DNA of 64,000 bases, from the NCBI GenBank assembly GCA_028571685.1, contig CM053148.1, positions 86,140,001 to 86,204,000 of the forward strand, given 5' to 3'. This document shows positions 35,762 to 48,269 of the stretch, piece by piece. Below the pieces are notes generated by a model that had not been told where the DNA came from, made no database searches, and saw nothing but the letters and a program-made list of their open reading frames with translations. The position numbers and the translations under genes were made by a program. Numbering within the stretch: the stretch's first letter is position 1; every line of letters begins with the position of its first letter. This DNA is from Heterohyrax brucei (lineage: Eukaryota > Chordata > Mammalia > Hyracoidea > Procaviidae).

Positions 35762-35924
35762 AACCCAACAAACAAACCCACTGGGTCAGTTCTGACCCAT
35801 GGTGACTCTGTAGGATGGGGTAGAACTGCCCCCCTAGACTTTCCAAGGAGTTCCTAGCAGATTTGAACTGCCGACCTTTTGGTTATCAGACGTAGCCCTT
35901 AACCCCTACACCACCAGGGTTTCT
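35762..35924 (-). mobile_element. AfroSINE upstream of exon 14
   Basis: 'aaacaaacccactgggtcag', 'gatttgaactgccgaccttt' and 'ctacaccaccagggtttcta' on the + strand. It is about 570 bp before the exon 14 acceptor and inverted to the copy at 36930. Confidence 0.92.
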
Positions 35925-36134
35925 ACTTGTGTTGCCAGAGGAGTTAGTAGTTTAATTCTTGAAGCTGTCTCTTCACTGGGAAGACAATGGGGACAGTGCT
36001 TGACACCATTAGTCACTAAGCCATTTTCTCTGGGCTCCAATCCTGGCATTTGTTGCCCCTTGATGGCTGTGACTTTGTATAAAGAGCTTAACTTTTCATA
36101 TGCCCTGGTTTTTGTATTGATAAGATGGAGATGG

Positions 36135-36315
36135 TCTCCCTGGGTGATATAAACTACTAATGTGCTTAGCTGTTAATTGTAAAGTTGGAAATTGGAATCC
36201 ACACAGAAGTCCTTTGGAAGAAAAATCTTACCTAGCTCTGAAAAATCAGCCACTGAAGACCCCATGGTGTCCAGTGCTCCTCTGACACTCATAGGGGCAC
36301 CATGACTCAAGAGAT
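36135..36315 (+). mobile_element. AfroSINE, long form, near exon 14
   Basis: 'gtctccctgggtgatataaa', the block 'gaagaaaaatcttacctagc', then 'aaatcagccactgaagaccc'. It ends about 180 bp before the exon 14 acceptor. Confidence 0.75.
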
Positions 36316-36424
36316 ATCTCCATGGCAACTTTGATTTTGCTGTTTTTTTTTAAAGATGGAGATAGTGGTACCCAAGTCCAGGCTCTAGACGAGATCAAAC
36401 ATGTAAAGTCATTAAAGACAGTGA

Positions 36425-36871
<447 letters not shown>

Positions 36872-36929
36872 TAATGTTGGTGAGTAGTGATTTTTGATAG
36901 GAATTTTTTAAAACATTCTCTTGCTGACA

Positions 36930-37095
36930 GGGTGTTTGGAAGTGTAGTGGTTAGTGCTACAGCCGCTAACCAAAAGGTTGGCAATTCGAATCCACCAGGC
37001 ACTCCTTGGAAACTCTGTGGAGAAGTCCTACCCAGTCCTGTAGGGTCACTGTGAATTAGAATTGACTCAACGGCAGTGGGTTTGGTTTGGGTTTC
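36930..37095 (+). mobile_element. AfroSINE downstream of exon 14
   Basis: 'gtagtggttagtgctacagc', 'ttggcaattcgaatccacca' and 'cggcagtgggtttggtttgg'. It is 214 bp after the exon 14 donor. Confidence 0.92.
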
Positions 37096-37652
37096 AAGAG
37101 GCACTTTGTTGCTTCTGTGAGGAAAGTGTAATATTCAGTTCATGTTGATGAGGCTGTAATAGCCTGGAGTGCCCACCTTCCAAGAACACGGACAGAACGT
37201 ACCATCAGAATGGTGATGGGATTGTGGAAATTATAATGTATGGGACAAAGAAAGACTTTTTGATGGGGCCTGTAAGAATGGAGATTTGAAAGCCCCCCCC
37301 CGAAAATCCTTACTGCCCGTTCTTATGCAGAATTCAGTTTGCATTAAATGCTAAAGGCAAAGATAAGAAACTTCAAAATGAAGCGTAATTTTGTATTAGA
37401 TTTAAAGAATTTTGTCTTTAGAAAGATAAATTGGAGGCAGCTTTCAAAATGTAGAAGCACATTGCTCTAAATATTTTTGCCTATGATAGTTTGAAGTAAA
37501 ATTTTCTTTATTGCAATGTAATGCAATGTAGAATGTCCTTTGAAATTTCATAACAGAACCTTTTACCTAATATCTACTTAAGAAGCATCTTTTGGGTTTT
37601 GTGAGTTTTGGTTTTTGTTTTTCTTTTTCCCACATTCCCTATCACTTTTATG

Positions 37653-37816
37653 GGAAACCTTGGGGACGTAGTGGTTAAGTGCTGTGGCTTCTGAACAAAA
37701 GATCGGCAGTTCAAATCTGCCAGCCTCTCCTTATAAAGTATTGGGCAGTTCTACTCTGTCCTGTAGGGTTGCTATGAGTCAGCATTGACTTGATGGCCCT
37801 GAGTTTTGACTTTATT
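37653..37816 (+). mobile_element. AfroSINE
   Basis: 'ggaaaccttggggacgtagt' to 'ttgatggccctgagttttg'. The duplication 'acttttatg' lies at 37644-37652 and 37817-37825. Confidence 0.93.
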
Positions 37817-38432
37817 ACTTTTATGTTTCCAAAAGCATGAAATTGCAAATACGTGGAAGTCTTGATTTCTAGACACTAGTGGCATGCTTTGGAAAAACAT
37901 GCAGTGTGACTTTTCTTAGTAGCACATTATAATAGAAATTTCATATTTGTAATTTACATACCTCCAGTCCTTCGACTATATCTCACTTAAATATTAGAAG
38001 TTACATATACTCAAGACATCTGTCTTTTTTAAAGAAGCTTTGCAGAAAATCTTGAGATGATGATTTTTCTAATGTGAGTAATAAGCTCAAATTTGTTTCC
38101 TAAATTTGAAAAAGAATACCTCACAGTAATATCCTCTGATTTTGAACAGCGGTGTAAATTATAACATAAAAATGGCTAAGACTTACCATTTACAAAAAAT
38201 AATTCTTACATGGAGGAAAATATTTTAAGGCTGTTTAATTACCAAAGATTTGGGAAACTTCCTTACTGAATTATACTGTCACTGGAGGCCTGATTGTGTC
38301 ATCTTTTACATGTAGACACATTTTGACCGTTTAAAATCTCATTATTCATCTCTTATTAAGGACTTCTTGGGAAAAAGTGTCTAATCTCATTTATGTAAAT
38401 GAAATACACACTAGGATTTTTCCTTTGGAATG

Positions 38433-41217
38433 GTGCATTGTTATTGTTGGTGGGTGTCCTCGAGTGGGTTCCAGCCCATAGCAACCCTGTGTACAAGGGA
38501 ACGAAACGCTGCCCAGTCCTTCATCATCGTCACAATCGTTGTTATGCTTGGCCCTGGTGTGCGGCTACTGTGTTAATCCGTCTGTCTCGTCAAGCATCTT
38601 CTCTTACACTGACCGTCAACTTTCTTAAGCGTCTAAGCATGATGTCCTTCTCCAGGGACTAGACTCTCCTGGTAACACGTCCAGAATATGTGAGACCAAG
38701 TTTCACCCTCCTTGCTTCTAAGGACCATTCTGGCTGTCCTTCTTCCAAGACAGCTTTGTTCTTTCTTGGAAGTCCATGGCACAAGCAGTATTATTCACCA
38801 GCACTGTCATACAAATGCATCAAGTCTTCTTTGGTCTGCTTTAGTCATTGTCCAGCTTTCACGTGCATAGGAGACATTTGGAAATACCATGGCTGGGGTA
38901 AGGGACGTCTTAGGCCTTAAAGTGACATCATTGCTTTCAAACAATTTAAAGTTTTTTTGCAGCAGATATGCTCAGTGCAGTATTTTGTTTGATTTCGTGA
39001 CTACTGCTTCATGGGCATTGATTGTGCATCCAGGTAAGATGAAATCCTTGAAAACTCCAGTCTGTGCTCCTTTCATCATGATGTTGCTTATTGGTCCAGT
39101 TATGAGGATTTTTATTTGCTTTATGCTGAGGTGTAATCCATACTGAAGGCTGTGGTCTCAGATCTTCATCAGCAGGTGCTTCACGTCCTCCTCACTTTCA
39201 ACAAGCAGGGTTGTGTCATCTGCATGTCACAGGTTGTTCACGATTCTTCTTCCAAACGTGATGCTTCATTCTGCATGTAGTCCAGTTTTTCAGATTATTT
39301 GCTCAGAACACAGATTGAATAAATACTGTGAAAGAATACCCCATAAAATGCAATCAATACACTCCGCAGACTGTATCTTACTCTAATATTAGAAGTTATG
39401 ATGCATACCCTTCCTGGGTTTAAACTATGTCATATCCCTTTGTTCTGGCCAAATGACTGCCTCTTGGGCTATATACAAGCTCCTCTTGAGCACAGTTAAG
39501 TAGTCTGGAGTCTCCATTCTTTGCTGTGTTATCTATAATTTGTTATGCTCCACACAGTCAAATGCCTTTGCATAGTGAATTAAAAAAACAGGTAATTATC
39601 TTCCTAATGTCCTCTGCTTTCAGCCATGATCTGACTTCAGCAATGAGATCCCTTTTTCTACATCCTCTTCTGAATCTAGCTTGAATTTATGGCTCGTCCA
39701 TGTCCATGTATTGCTGTAATCATTTTTTAATTATCTACACAAATTTTTACTTGCATGTGATAGTAATGATATCATTTCATAATTTCCGTATTCTTTTGGA
39801 TCACCTTTCTTTTGAATGGGTACAGACATGAACTTCTTCCAGTTGGTTGGCCAGCTAGCTGTCTTCCAAATTTCTTGGCATATGGCTAGATGAGAAAGCA
39901 CGTCCAGCATTGCATCCGTTCTTTGAAACATCTCAGTTGGTATCCCGTCAGTTCTTGGAGACTCATTTTTCACCCGTGCTTTGAGTGCAGCTTGTTCTTT
40001 TTCCTTTGCTCTCATCCCACAGCTTGTGTCGTCTGCAGTCACTAGTGTTCAGTGCATCACATCTGTTATAGAAGTGGTCTCTAAATTCAAGTTGGATGTA
40101 CTCAAGGTTGTACTTTGGCTTTTGTGAATTTGTTGTAATTCACTTCAACTTCAACTTCAAGTTGGGTATAAGCAATTGATGGTCTGTTCTGTGCTTAGCC
40201 CGTGGCCGTGTTTTAACTGATGTTCTTGAGACTGTCTGTTGTGTCTTTTCCACAGTTATGGTCAGTTGGGTGTTTGTGTGTTCCATCAAGTGAGGTCCAC
40301 ATGATAGCTGATATTTATAATTCTTAAAAAAGGTATTTGCAATGAATAAGTCGTTGGTCTTGCAAAATTCTCTCATGCAATCTCTTGTGTTTTTTCTGTC
40401 ACAAAACCATATTGGTCAACTACTGATCTGTCTTTCCAACTTTGTTCTGGTCATGAGTAACTGTCATACATCTTACAAGTTTTTGATTTTTTTCATCCTT
40501 GACTTAATGGTTAGTAGGTAAATTTGAATAATAGTCCTATTAACAGGTCTTCCTTATAGGCATGTGAATATTATCCTACTGTCAACAATGTTGTATTTCA
40601 GGATAGATCTTGAAGTGGGCTTTTGGATGATGGAAGAGACACCATTTCTTCTTGGTTTGTCATTCCCTGCATAATACATCACATAATTGTCCAGTTCAAA
40701 ATGGTCAATACCAGTCCATTTCAGCTCACTAATGCCTGTGATGCTGATCTTCATGCATTCCATTTCATTTTTGATGACTTCTCCTTTTCCTAGATTCATA
40801 CTTTTTACAGTCCATATTCTGATTATTAATGGATATCTGCAGCTGTGACTTCTGATTTTGAGTTGTGCCACATCAGCAAGTGGAGATTCCAGAAGCTTGA
40901 CTTCATCGATATCACTAAACTGGATTGTCTTTGGAGGAGGCAGCTCTCCCCTGGTTGTATTTTGAGTGCCTTCCAATCTAAGGGCTCCTCTTCCAACACT
41001 GTATCAGACAGTGTTCTGACGCTACTCATAAGGTTTTCAATGGCCAGGTTTTTTTAGAAGTAGACCACTGGTTCTTCTTCCTAGTCTGTCTTAGTATGGA
41101 AGCTCTACTGAGACCTGTCCACTGTGAGTGACTCTGCAGGTACTTGAAATACCAGCGGCATAGCTTCCAGCATCACAGCAACACACGAGCTACCACAGTA
41201 CAACAAACTGAAGAGAC
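38433..41217 (-). mobile_element. Long RTE-type LINE, degraded
   Basis: This is a minus-strand non-LTR retrotransposon about 2.8 kb long. From its 5' end (right) it has a 5' region, an AP-like endonuclease (ORF 40554-40976 with ISELKWTGIDHFELDNY, and 40140-40376 with REFCKTNDLFIANTF), a reverse transcriptase segment (ORF 39731-40042 with DGIPTEMF and KGDPKEYGNYEMISLLSH), the ORF2 C-terminal region and the 3' end 'ttgttggtgggtgtcctcga' on the + strand. Sequence between endonuclease and RT is missing near 40040, and another gap lies near 40450-40510. Stops and frameshifts make it inactive. Confidence 0.9.
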
Positions 41218-42424
41218 GTAGTGGTTTAGAATGTAGGTTATTGGATTGAATGGGTTACAGGCAACGTCTCTAAACTCTCTGCCAGACCTTCCTTAGTAGA
41301 AAATTAACTCCCTTTATTCCCTTTATCCCAGACTCATTGTTCACTGTTGAGTTTGTCGTTTATGTGGGAGTCTCAACAACTGGTAAAAAAAATTTTAAAT
41401 TTCTAGGTTGTACTCTTATTTTATTTAAAATTGCTTCTGCCTTTGAAAAGTTAACTTCAGAACTGGGCTAGAGATAAGTGTATGTGTCCTGTCAATGTTG
41501 GAAAATTAAAGACCTTTTCACTTTTAAGTATACAATTTCTACCTGTTAAATTGCTCCCATTATGTATTGATTTTGGAAGAGAAGCTGAAATGTAGTTCAG
41601 CCTTCCTAAATCCTCTGTGTTCACACACAAGTAATACAACTTAGAAATTAAAATGCATCTTTGTTGAGCTTATGGAAGTGGATTTAGTGAGCAGAAACAA
41701 AGATGATGACATACAACAGAGTGAGATTCATTTAGTGAAATTTCTGTGTGTGCTTGTAATACTTGATATTTTCTTTAAATATTGTGAATCCTTGAGAAAT
41801 ATACACTGTGTGGAGCCTAAGGGAATAAAAGTCCCTCAAGGTTCTTGTCAGTTTCAACTCTTCTGGAATCCATTGTGGCACATTTCGTGACTTTGGTCAA
41901 TTTGACACATGTAGCGATGTTAGTGGAATGCAGTGAGTTTAGTGCCACATAGCACAGTATAGAGCCGCAGCCCATTTAATGTCATCACAGAAGGCATCAC
42001 ATTTCCTGAAATTTGGATTTTGTATTTATTTTCTCACACTGGTACTAGCTTAACTGCTGTTTTTGTGTATGGCATATCAACCTTCTTATTTCCTTAGTGA
42101 CATTAGGGAGATTTGACTTTCAAAAAAAACACATTAGTATTATAAGTAAAACAGACAGTTAAATAAATAAACCTGCCTTTGTGTGCTCCAGCTATTTTAT
42201 CTTGAGTTTATATGTATTCCATTGAATAGTCTGCTCTTAATAAAAATTTTTAGTAGCTAAGCTGATCCATTTTGTTTAAGAAACAAAAAAAGTTGAATGA
42301 TACTGTTTACGTAGAAATATAGAACTATTCACTAGCAGTTTCCTGAAACCCAGAAGTGGCACAGTTGACCCTTCTAAACCTAATGCCATCTTCAGCGTGT
42401 CCATTATTTTCCTGATCCCTGAGC

Positions 42425-42612
42425 CTGAACCAACCAGGCTAGTTGCAATCAAGCCATCTCCAAGTAATGACAGCCCCATCTGTGTCCGAGTTGAACTGTA
42501 CTCCATAGAGATTTCAGTGGCTGGTTTTTTAGATGTTGAGTGTCCTGTTTTTCTTCTGAGGTTCCTCTGGGTGGACTCAAACCTCTGCATTTCAGTTAGG
42601 AGCCAAGCATGC
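42425..42612 (-). mobile_element. AfroSINE, long form
   Basis: 'actgtactccatagagattt', the middle 'cagtggctggttttttagat' and the head side 'ctgggtggactcaaacctct' on the + strand. The middle is close to the RTE 5' region at 41036-41080. Confidence 0.75.
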
Positions 42613-42711
42613 TAGAGTTTCCCCAAATCAGATGGGAATCCACAAAGTCTTGGCCAAATTAAGAGCCATGAGTGAAAGGTGTGATTTTATTCCTCTTGCT
42701 GAGCAACGGAA

Positions 42712-42876
42712 GGCCCAATGTCATGGTGGCTAAGTGCTATGGCTGCTAATCCAGAAGGTCAGCAATTCAAATCTACAAGGAACTCCTCGGAAATTCCATG
42801 GGGCAGTTCTGCTTTCTGTGTACGATTGCTGTGAGTCAGAATCGAATAGGTGGCAGTAGGCTTGGGTTTTTGTTTA
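42712..42876 (+). mobile_element. AfroSINE
   Basis: 'tcatggtggctaagtgctat', 'gaaggtcagcaattcaaatc' and 'ggcagtaggcttgggttttt'. Confidence 0.88.
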
Positions 42877-43459
42877 TTTTTTTCTTGCCTAGTAATCCAA
42901 AGAAAAAGATTGGATGAGCTCTAATGGGAGTGATCAGTTTTTTTGGAAGACTAATACTAAAACAGTTTGGAGATACCACAGAGCAAAGCACTCTACTCCA
43001 CAGTGGACTCTGGGAATGGCCCATGGCCTTTGGGTTTAGACATTAAGATGTCTAATAGTGCTGCAAAGTATAGTATCAACCCTTGGAGACAATTGGGACT
43101 GGACACCCAAGGCCTTGAGTATTGGCAAGTTACCCAACTGGGCAGTCCTTGATGTAGTGTCTCTGGGTCCTTGACCAAATGTGACTGTCACATCACCTTG
43201 GCTTCATCAAAACGTCTGGCATTACTCTTTCTAAATAAAAATCTGTTACTGATCAACAGCAAAGTGTTATGTAAAAGCATTGGGAGATCATAGTACTTAA
43301 GACTTCAGGTTCTTGAGTCATGGTTCACAACACTGCCAGACCCAACACCCCTTTTATAACTTACTTTTGAAAGCCTCCTTAACAATCTTTACAACTAGTC
43401 ATCAAGTTCAAAGGAAGAAGTCAGTATACTGGGTATTGTAAAATACACGTTACAGTATG

Positions 43460-43625
43460 TCAAGTGCTCAGACCCAACTAATAGTGGAAACAATGGCATG
43501 GTCATTGTGTCTGAACAGAGGTGACAGATAGAAATGAGGATGACTCAGGACCAGGCATTGTCTCCTGTTGGTCACAAGAGCTCTATAAGTTGGAATTGAC
43601 TTGGTGGCACCTAACAGCAATGTAA
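43460..43625 (+). mobile_element. RTE-derived 3' end
   Basis: 'gaggatgactcaggaccagg', 'taagttggaattgacttggt' and 'ggcacctaacagcaa' match the RTE 3' end in sense. The 5' border is uncertain. Confidence 0.6.
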
Positions 43626-44214
43626 TACGGAGCACTCTGGGTGATGCAGGTTCTGTAAACAGTGGCAGCACCAGGCTCATAAATCTCAAAAACAGTGACT
43701 AACTCTGTTAGTCTGAATAGTAGCTCTGAATAATCCATCCTTGATGTGGTTTACCCATTTGTTCCTGGAACATTCAATGCGTGTTAAAATTGTAAAAATA
43801 CTTTGTGTTCCTATATATGATTGCATTAGGTTCTAGACTCACGTAATCATGAACCACAGTATGTCATAGGGTGCAGAACAGTTTTTAATTGGGTGTGATT
43901 GTCCATGCACAGCCTCAGGTGTCACTGGAGTCTCAGTGCAGTGACACCCAGTGATAACATTCCTTTTCCCTCATCCTAATTGTGACAGAAAATGCTGTTA
44001 AGCTCCCCTGCATCCCATAGCTGATACTGCCCTGCCCACCTGGGTGACATGCATCTGAACTCAGATACCAGCTCTACTGTGAGATGAGGGACAGTTACTT
44101 AGGTCCTCTGGCTATTGCCTAACCTTTAAAACAAGGTTGGCATTAATCCCTGACTCAAAGATAAGGTTTGAGCACTAATTGAGACTACATAAGAAGGTAG
44201 TCTTACACCTGCTG

Positions 44215-44400
44215 TTATTGTTGTTAGCTGTTCGAATCTCATGGAGACCCCTGCATCACTGCTTGGTCCTACGTCATGATCAGTTATGCATCAGGCCATT
44301 CTGATCCATAGGGTTCTCATGGGCTGATTTTCAGAAGTAGATTGCCAGGCCTTTCTTCCTAGTTAGTCTGGAAGTTCTCTGAAACCTGTTTAGCATAAGG
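44215..44400 (-). mobile_element. Composite RTE-derived element, fragment
   Basis: The 3' side 'gttattgttgttagctgttc' and the 5'-region side 'cagaagtagattgccaggcc' and 'agttagtctggaagttctct' lie side by side on the + strand. This is the same fused arrangement as at 62510. Confidence 0.65.
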
Positions 44401-45132
44401 ACAACATCGTTCATGTCCACTGGTAGTTTTTTTTGTTTTGTTTTGTTTTAAGGGAATCAGTATCCGATAGGAGCAACTTAATAGCCTGTGTCAAGGAGAT
44501 TTACCCATTTGGCCCTAATAATGTATCCTTAAAGTCAATAAATATCTCAAGTCATATAAGCATAGAGTCCTAAAATCTCACTGTCCTCCTTGTCCCTCTG
44601 CCTCTGCCCAGAATCTGACTGCTTGTTCATCTCCCTTTTTACACACAGAGCTTTTTACACACTCACCATATGTTGAAAATAACTCAAAGTATTTCCTTTC
44701 ATTGTCCTTGCAGTTCTGATAGCCAGAACTTCAAATATCCACGAGAATGTGATGTTGTTCTCTGGAACAATTAGTCATGGCTAGAAGGAAGGTCAGATGC
44801 CTGGGCAGCCTTTTGATTGTGTGGAGAAAATAAACACAGTGGTGCAGTATGACAGCCTCTTCCATGGCTGCCACTGTCCTTGAGAAATTTTTAGTCTGTG
44901 GATCTCAGAGCCACAGAACTTAAGTAAGTGGCTACAAGGAAATCAAGGTGATATTATAGAGTGTCCTCATGGATTGTGAAATAAAGGAGTGGAGGCACTT
45001 AGCTGAGTGACAGCATCTCTGTTCTTCTTCGCTGTTGCTGCCTGTGGTGACCTACTGCAAGACCAGCGTAGAATCAGCGACCACTGGGGGAGAGTGTCTT
45101 TGTGGCCAGTTGTCTGCCTCTTTATGGGTAAT

Positions 45133-45292
45133 AACACCACTGCTATATAGATGATTCCAACTCATAGCAACCCTATAGGACAGAGTAGAATTACCCCATA
45201 GAGTTTCCAAGAAGCACCTGACATGTTTGAACTGCCAGCCTTTTGGATAGCAGCTTATGGCACTTAAACTACCATGCTACCAGAGTTTCCTT
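45133..45292 (-). mobile_element. AfroSINE
   Basis: 'atgattccaactcatagcaa', 'tataggacagagtagaatta' and 'accatgctaccagagtttcc' on the + strand. Confidence 0.9.
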
Positions 45293-45666
45293 ATGTGTAA
45301 TATGTGTATATAAAATAATATCCATTTAAGGAGGCACAACAGGTGCTTATAAGGCTGTATGTATCTGCAGAGTGAAGTTGCTTTCTGGTGTATTTGATTG
45401 TTATTTTCTTTTTCTTTTTTAATTGTAAAAATATGGCTGAAAATAACCTGTAGCATTGAATCCATACACTAATGATTTAACCGTTGATTTCTGTGGTTAC
45501 TTCTTCTGTTCCTTGTTTGTTCTTTGAGTGCGGTTTGCTGTGTTCATACCTGCAGCCGAAGTGCCGTTTCAGAAACTCATCATCAGGAAATCCTCAGAAA
45601 GTACAATAATCCTCCTATTAACCCCATTTTACAAAGAGTTATAAAATCGCTCACTGTGTGTTGCTG

Positions 45667-45843
45667 GGAAACCTCGATGGGCATAGTGGTTAAATACTAC
45701 AGCTAATCAGAAGATTGTCAGTTCAAATGCACCAGGACCTTGGAAATTCTACAGGGCAGTTCTACTTTGTCCTGTAGGGTCACTATGTGTCAGAACCAAC
45801 TCAACAGCAGTGGTTTGCTTTTTTTGTTGTTGTTTTTAATGTA
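45667..45843 (+). mobile_element. AfroSINE
   Basis: 'ggaaacctcgatgggcatag' to 'caacagcagtggtttgcttt'. The duplication 'tgttgctg' lies at 45659-45666 and 45844-45851. Confidence 0.9.
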
Positions 45844-45969
45844 TGTTGCTGCAGTTGGGGAAAAAGTGACCTACCGAGGAACCGTACTTCACTGTTTCTC
45901 TGAGTTATAGAAAGAGTTGTGTCCTAATTCTAGTATACAAAAGTACTGCAGCAATGGTGTCACTAAGTA

Positions 45970-46108
45970 CCACTGAGTAAATTCTTGTAGACACCCTATA
46001 GGACAGAGTAGAACTGCCTCACGAGTTTCCAAGGACTGGCTGCTAGATTCAGATTGCTGACCTTTTGGACAGCAGCCAAGTTCTTAACCACTGGGCTACC
46101 ATGGCTCC
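45970..46108 (-). mobile_element. AfroSINE, tail-eroded
   Basis: 'accctataggacagagtaga', 'cagattgctgaccttttgga' and 'actgggctaccatggctcct' on the + strand. Confidence 0.87.
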
Positions 46109-46394
46109 TAACTTGCCATCCTAACTGTTAGGGAATATTCAGTATATAGGCTATTTAGTCACTACAATTTAGTGTCTGGGAGTTTTTAAAAACAGTTTTA
46201 AAATTTGTTTTTTATATCTTCCTCACTGCAGTTATAAGGACAACCTTAGAAGTGGTCATTGCCCAAAGGTCTCTCACCTTGTCGATGTCAAGTCCTGTGT
46301 TGAAACAGGGACAGCCAGTGCCCCCACCCACCTTTAACCTCCACTGTGCTGCCAGGGCTTATGCCATAAAGGACCAACCACTCCTCTCTCCCTC

Positions 46395-46715
46395 TCTCTA
46401 TTTTTAATTATTGTAAAACCATAGATAACACACTGCCGTGACAGCATTTTTCACATGTACAGGTCAGTGACACCAGTCACGTTACTCATGTTGTGCAGCC
46501 CTCACTGGCGTGCATTGCAGAATTTTCCACCCCAGAAACAGAAACCCAGGACTTCCTGAACAGTGACTCCCCCTTCTCCATCCTGCCCACACACCAGGCA
46601 ACCACTCATAGACTGATCTCTGTACATGTACTTCTTCTGGTCATTGCATGTAAGTGAGATCCTACAGTGTTCATCTGTTGGTGACTGAAGGACTTCACTC
46701 AGCATCTTTTTTCTC
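46395..46715 (-). mobile_element. Old L1M 3'-end fragment
   Basis: The + strand has the antisense L1 3' signature: 'attgtaaaaccatagataac', 'ttgtgcagccctcactggcg', 'caggcaaccactcatagact' and 'ggacttcactcagcatc'. Highly diverged. Confidence 0.6.
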
Positions 46716-47949
46716 TTTGGATTTTGCCACCATTCTTGGCATTCTCAGAAGCAATATTTTCTACCATTTCTTCTCCTATTTTAAATACTTGGCATGCTGT
46801 GGCCTGCTTCGCCTTCACTGTTCCTGCCAGTGTATGGTGTTTAAAATCGATTGGGGTTTATCATCCCGCATTTGAATGCCTGCGCCGTGCGCGTCAGGGG
46901 GCTCTGTGGTTTTGCAGACATCGCTGATTCCGTTGGCATGCCTTGCCGAACACACCTTACCTTCTCTTAACACCAGAGCTGGTTTCTTACCGTCTTCACC
47001 TTTTCCTTGCAGGACCTTCTCCAAAGGCCTTTTCTCCTCCTCGCCTGTGTTTGACCTTTATTACCTTATCAGCGCTGTTAACCATAACAGCTATTTCTCT
47101 CCCCATCTCCTGTTTCTTCCAAGACCAGCATGAGGTCAACGAAATCTTCTTTGAGAACCGGAAGCCGTTAGGAAATTCTAGATAACAGAACAGCAAGCCA
47201 CACTGGCCACTGTTGTGCCGTCTGCAGTGTTACGTTTCTGCTTACTTTGAGTCAGACCCAGAATACACACCAAAGAAAAATTATTCAAGTTGACGAGTAA
47301 TGGGAGGCACAGTTCACATTTCCTTCATTTCAACTGTAAGTTGTCTCCAGAGGGAAGCCAGCCGCAGAAGAAACCAAGGGGAGAAACACACGGATTCACC
47401 TCTTTGACCCTCAGTCTCAGGACCCGTGGGATTCACTGCATGGCAGATGATGTGGGCACGCTCTCCTGCCCTGTTAAAGTCTGACTTGCGTTTCTCCTGG
47501 AGATCTCACCAAGTCCTTTTCTAGTTAATTAAGCACAAAATAAGATAAGATTGTACCATTGTAAAAAGGATGTCTTCACGGTTTTCCGCTGGGCTGGGTA
47601 TATTTCATTTCTGATCCAAAGCCAAGAAACCATGTATAAGCTGGCTGAGGGGCAAAGCCATGCTGCTCAGCCCCTCCTCTTTGATGTCCGTGCACACAAC
47701 CTGGTGACTGTTTTTATTCGAAAGCTCAGGAGGCCAGATAGACAGTCAGCGGCAATAAGCCTTTGGAAGTGGTGGCCCACCCACTCCATTATGTTGGGAT
47801 TAACTCACTGTGGTTCTTTTCCAGCTGCTCCTTTTTTTTTTGGTAACTTGTTTATTGCACTTGCTTTTTCCTTACTCTGTCCTGGAGCCATGACTCACCG
47901 TCTTGATTTGTCTTGTTTGCTTTCTGTGCATCTTGCTACCTGTGCCCAG

Positions 47950-48003
47950 TCGAGCCTGTTGATGCCCGCCCTGCTGCCGACCGAGGACTGACCACTCGAC
48001 CAG
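47950..48003 (+). CDS. APP: APP exon 15 (alternatively spliced cassette)
   Basis: The 54-bp exon lies between 'acctgtgcccag' and the donor 'gtatct'. It begins with two bases of the split Val codon, encodes EPVDARPAADRGLTTRP, and ends with the first base of a Gly codon. As both ends have the same phase, omission keeps the frame. In mammals this exon is skipped in the L-APP forms, and joining exon 14 to 16 creates the ENEGSG chondroitin sulphate attachment motif. The donor bases here would give exactly E-N-E-G-S-G. The peptide is identical to the human one. A 146-residue ORF overlapping it (47551-47991) is in a different frame and not relevant. Confidence 0.97.
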
Positions 48004-48053
48004 GTATCTGACTCGCTTAACTTGCACCTGTCAGCATCTCCGGGGCTTGATTT

Positions 48054-48071
48054 TGACCTTGACTTTGACCT
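48054..48071 (-). promoter_or_regulatory. Three contiguous nuclear-receptor half-site-like hexamers
   Basis: TGACCT-TGACTT-TGACCT on the + strand is AGGTCA-AAGTCA-AGGTCA on the minus strand, and includes TCAAGGTCA. It lies 51 bp after the exon 15 donor. This is a sequence match only; function is unproven and chance is possible. Confidence 0.3.
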
Positions 48072-48105
48072 TGCCAGGCGCCAACCTGTTTCTGCCTGAT
48101 CAGAG

Positions 48106-48269
48106 CAAACCAACTCACTGTTGTCTAGTGTATTCCAACTCATAGCAACACTATAGGACAGAGTCGAACTACCCCCATAGGGTTTACAAGGAGCACCTTA
48201 GGGAGCTGAACTGCTGACCTTTTGGTTAAGCGGCCTTAGCTCCTAACAGTTACACCACCAAGGTTGCCT
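48106..48269 (-). mobile_element. AfroSINE just downstream of exon 15
   Basis: 'cactgttgtctagtgtattc', 'gctgaactgctgaccttttg' and 'gttacaccaccaaggttgcc' on the + strand. It begins 103 bp after the donor of the cassette exon. Confidence 0.9.

Noticed and set aside
39731-40976. Minus-strand ORFs as a working reverse transcriptase and endonuclease
   Set aside because: The element has stops, frameshifts and missing central sequence, so it cannot be active.
47551-47991. 146-residue + ORF overlapping exon 15
   Set aside because: It is in a different frame from APP exon 15 and has no similarity that I recognise.
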